Assembly: GCA_049510975.1 (NCBI GenBank)
Contig: JBEKYM010000010.1
Span: 1 to 64,000, forward strand
Direction: 5' to 3'
DNA from: JAKACA01 sp049510975
Lineage (GTDB): Bacteria > Actinomycetota > Acidimicrobiia > Acidimicrobiales > Bog-793
Length of the DNA: 64,000 nucleotides
A model generated the notes under the pieces. The model searched no databases. It saw nothing but the letters and a program-made list of their open reading frames with translations, and had not been told where the DNA came from. Within the stretch, counting starts at the first letter, position 1. Each line of letters starts with the position of its first letter. Positions 62,601 to 64,000 of this stretch are shown in pieces. The position numbers and the translations under genes are program-made.

Positions 62601-63815
62601 TCAGAGCTTCTCGGGCAGATCGTCCAGGCTCGACACCGTCGGCAGCTCCGGCACGACGCCGTCGCCACTCGACAGCAGTACCGTCGCTGTCCCTTGGCAG
62701 GTCGTCTCGCCCCGTTGGTTCACTGCTTCGACAACCAGGTTGACCGCCGGCGGGACCGAGGACGCGTCGACGCTCTCGACCCGCCCCCGCATCCACTGCG
62801 TGTCTCCGACATAGTTGAACCGGCGGATACGCGTCGAGAGTCGGCTGATCCAGGCGTCGTCCCCCATCCAGTTCGTAATGAGGTGTCCAGTCCAGTTCGT
62901 GCGCATGGCTCCGTAGTCGTATGCGGCCGGATGGCCGAGCTCCTGCGCGAACTCTGATTCCCAGTGGCAGCGCTGTGCCACGTCATAGACGTTGAGCGAA
63001 TTCTTCGTGTAAAACCCCGGGACCCTCTTGCGGTTCTTGTGTGCGAGCTTGAGGGGTCCCGCCCCCATGCCACCCCATCCGAGACCGACGTGGTATCCCA
63101 TGATGTCGCTGACCGTGAGAGGTCCCTTGACGATCTCGGGAAGCTCGTCACCGGCCGAGACCTGGTTGATGCTGAGTCGCTCGGCTCCACGCCTGTACTC
63201 GTTCTCGTAGGCGGCATCGATCGCCTCCATCTCCTCGTCGGAGTACGGGGCGATCTTGATGTCGCGGTACTTTCCCTTCTCTCCAGAGGCCTTCCGGTCT
63301 GCGTGGTGATAGTCCCGTTCGTTGAGGGCGAAGATCTGCCCGTCGTCGTCGGTGTAGACGATTCGGTGGGTGAGCACCACGACCCTGCCGCCCGCGAACT
63401 CGCTGTCACGGGCATCGACGCGATCGAGGTACTGGCTCTTCCAGAGGCGTATACCGGGCGTGACGGGGCGGACGAAGGCCCACCGTTCCGAGGTCATGTA
63501 CTGGCCGACTCCCCGCAGTGGATCGCCACCCGCCATCGCCTCGGTCTGTTCGTCGGTCCAGGCAACCTTCCGACGGTTGCCTGCTGACATGTAGTACAGC
63601 GGCGGCGCCAGCGGTGCCTTCCAGCGAGTGCCTTCGGCGTAGTCGGAGTCGGTGAACAGAGGGTTGTCGTCGCCGTAACCGATGGCGAACTGCCGGATGG
63701 AGTCGGCAGACGACGCGGTGTTGCGCGGCCGCTCTCCCCACTTGACCGGGATGCCCCTGCGCTTATTGAGCCGCTCGATGGCTTCATCAGTGATGGTTGC
63801 GCTCGACTCAGCCAT
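62601..63815 (-). CDS. MaoC-like (FAS1-type) acyl dehydratase
   Basis: This 404-residue protein has an N-terminal FAS1-like hot-dog domain (WGERPRNTASSADSIRQFA, GDDNPLFTD) and a C-terminal half with CHWESEFAQELGHPAAYDYGAMR and a double-hot-dog fold. It should hydrate enoyl-CoA. ATG 63815 overlaps the upstream gene's end by eight bases; the open frame beyond it is shadow. Its place between dehydrogenases and a hydratase fits beta-oxidation of an unusual acyl group. Confidence 0.88.
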   Translation of the reverse strand: MAESSATITDEAIERLNKRRGIPVKWGERPRNTASSADSIRQFAIGYGDDNPLFTDSDYAEGTRWKAPLAPPLYYMSAGNRRKVAWTDEQTEAMAGGDPLRGVGQYMTSERWAFVRPVTPGIRLWKSQYLDRVDARDSEFAGGRVVVLTHRIVYTDDDGQIFALNERDYHHADRKASGEKGKYRDIKIAPYSDEEMEAIDAAYENEYRRGAERLSINQVSAGDELPEIVKGPLTVSDIMGYHVGLGWGGMGAGPLKLAHKNRKRVPGFYTKNSLNVYDVAQRCHWESEFAQELGHPAAYDYGAMRTNWTGHLITNWMGDDAWISRLSTRIRRFNYVGDTQWMRGRVESVDASSVPPAVNLVVEAVNQRGETTCQGTATVLLSSGDGVVPELPTVSSLDDLPEKL

Positions 63816-64000
63816 TGCTCGCCTCGCCTGACGGCTCGGAGTCGGGCATGATCCAGCGCGGCTCGCGTTTCTCGGCGAAGGCGAGTGGCCCTTCCTTGCA
63901 GTCTGGGTGGCTCCGGTGCTCGCGTAGCACGTCGAGCCCGTATTGCAGAGCCTCACCGAGCGGCTGCTCGACCGCATTCCAGATCGCCCGCTTGGACAAC
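63808..64000 (-). CDS. Enoyl-CoA hydratase/isomerase, C-terminal fragment at window edge
   Basis: Only the last 63 residues are visible; the gene continues beyond the right edge. The segment HPDCKEGPLAFAEKREPRW is the typical C-terminal helix and tail of crotonase-fold hydratases (E-G-x-x-A-F-x-E-K-R-x-P-x-W). It overlaps the dehydratase start by eight bases and is in the same operon. The active-site residues are outside the window. Confidence 0.85.
   Translation of the reverse strand, partial: LSKRAIWNAVEQPLGEALQYGLDVLREHRSHPDCKEGPLAFAEKREPRWIMPDSEPSGEASNG

Noticed and set aside
1..64000. CRISPR arrays, IS elements, tRNA or rRNA genes, prophage genes
   Set aside because: I looked for regular spaced repeats, transposase-like proteins, terminal inverted repeats and RNA gene signatures and saw none.

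Overview
The window is about 64 kb of high-GC DNA, densely coded on both strands, with many GTG/TTG starts and 1-8 bp gene overlaps. A deazaflavin (F420)-type nitroreductase, a DUF3068 protein, a SARP-type regulator, PHS-type phosphate transport with a PHO box, and PHA, form I CO dehydrogenase and acyl-CoA catabolism genes together suggest an actinobacterium, most likely a soil Acidimicrobiia-like lineage. That placement is inferred from gene content only. No rRNA, tRNA, insertion sequence, phage or CRISPR was seen.

Layout. 1-2.8 kb: the 3' end of a non-ribosomal peptide synthetase (A-PCP-TE) coupled to its phosphopantetheinyl transferase. 2.8-9.3 kb: acyl-CoA ligase, DUF3068 protein, two LuxR-type response regulators (the first with a degenerate receiver), a deazaflavin nitroreductase and a PPK2. 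9.3-18.4 kb: a short alanyl-tRNA synthetase-related protein, a secreted trypsin-like protease, an Asp-box propeller/MoaD-like pair, a TSUP transporter, a PadR module, an MscS channel and DUF190. 18.4-29.8 kb: hybrid histidine kinase, PAS-GGDEF-EAL-REC protein, LCP protein, SARP/NB-ARC/TPR regulator, secreted proteins, a transglutaminase-like protein and DUF1003.

29.9-40.4 kb is the most distinctive block: a form I aerobic carbon monoxide dehydrogenase locus. Minus-strand coxM-coxS-coxL (active-site loop AYRCSFR)-xdhC/YHS-coxG continues directly into six tiny genes, five of them single-TM proteins with helical tails and one a DUF1059 protein. They converge on a plus-strand unit of an 85-aa protein, coxD (MoxR), coxE (VWA), a 94-aa protein and a GIY-YIG-like protein. 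The CODH core is known; the tail of small membrane proteins is, to my knowledge, not described as part of it and is the best candidate here for a new subsystem.

40.4-51.3 kb: a tandem-duplicated membrane protein, a CocE-type hydrolase, and a polyhydroxyalkanoate locus (phasin-like, XRE regulator, PhaC, PhaZ-like hydrolase, SDR, CoA transferase; convergent PhaB). 51.5-54.8 kb: a phosphate transporter behind a PHO-box-like direct repeat, a universal stress protein and an aquaporin. 54.8-64 kb: a tightly packed minus-strand acyl-CoA catabolic operon (enoyl-CoA hydratase, MaoC-like hydratase, three acyl-CoA dehydrogenases, CoA ligase, TetR regulator, SDR, LLM flavin oxidoreductase) that runs off the right edge. 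The general picture is an aerobic heterotroph that scavenges CO, stores carbon and phosphate, and degrades acyl substrates.
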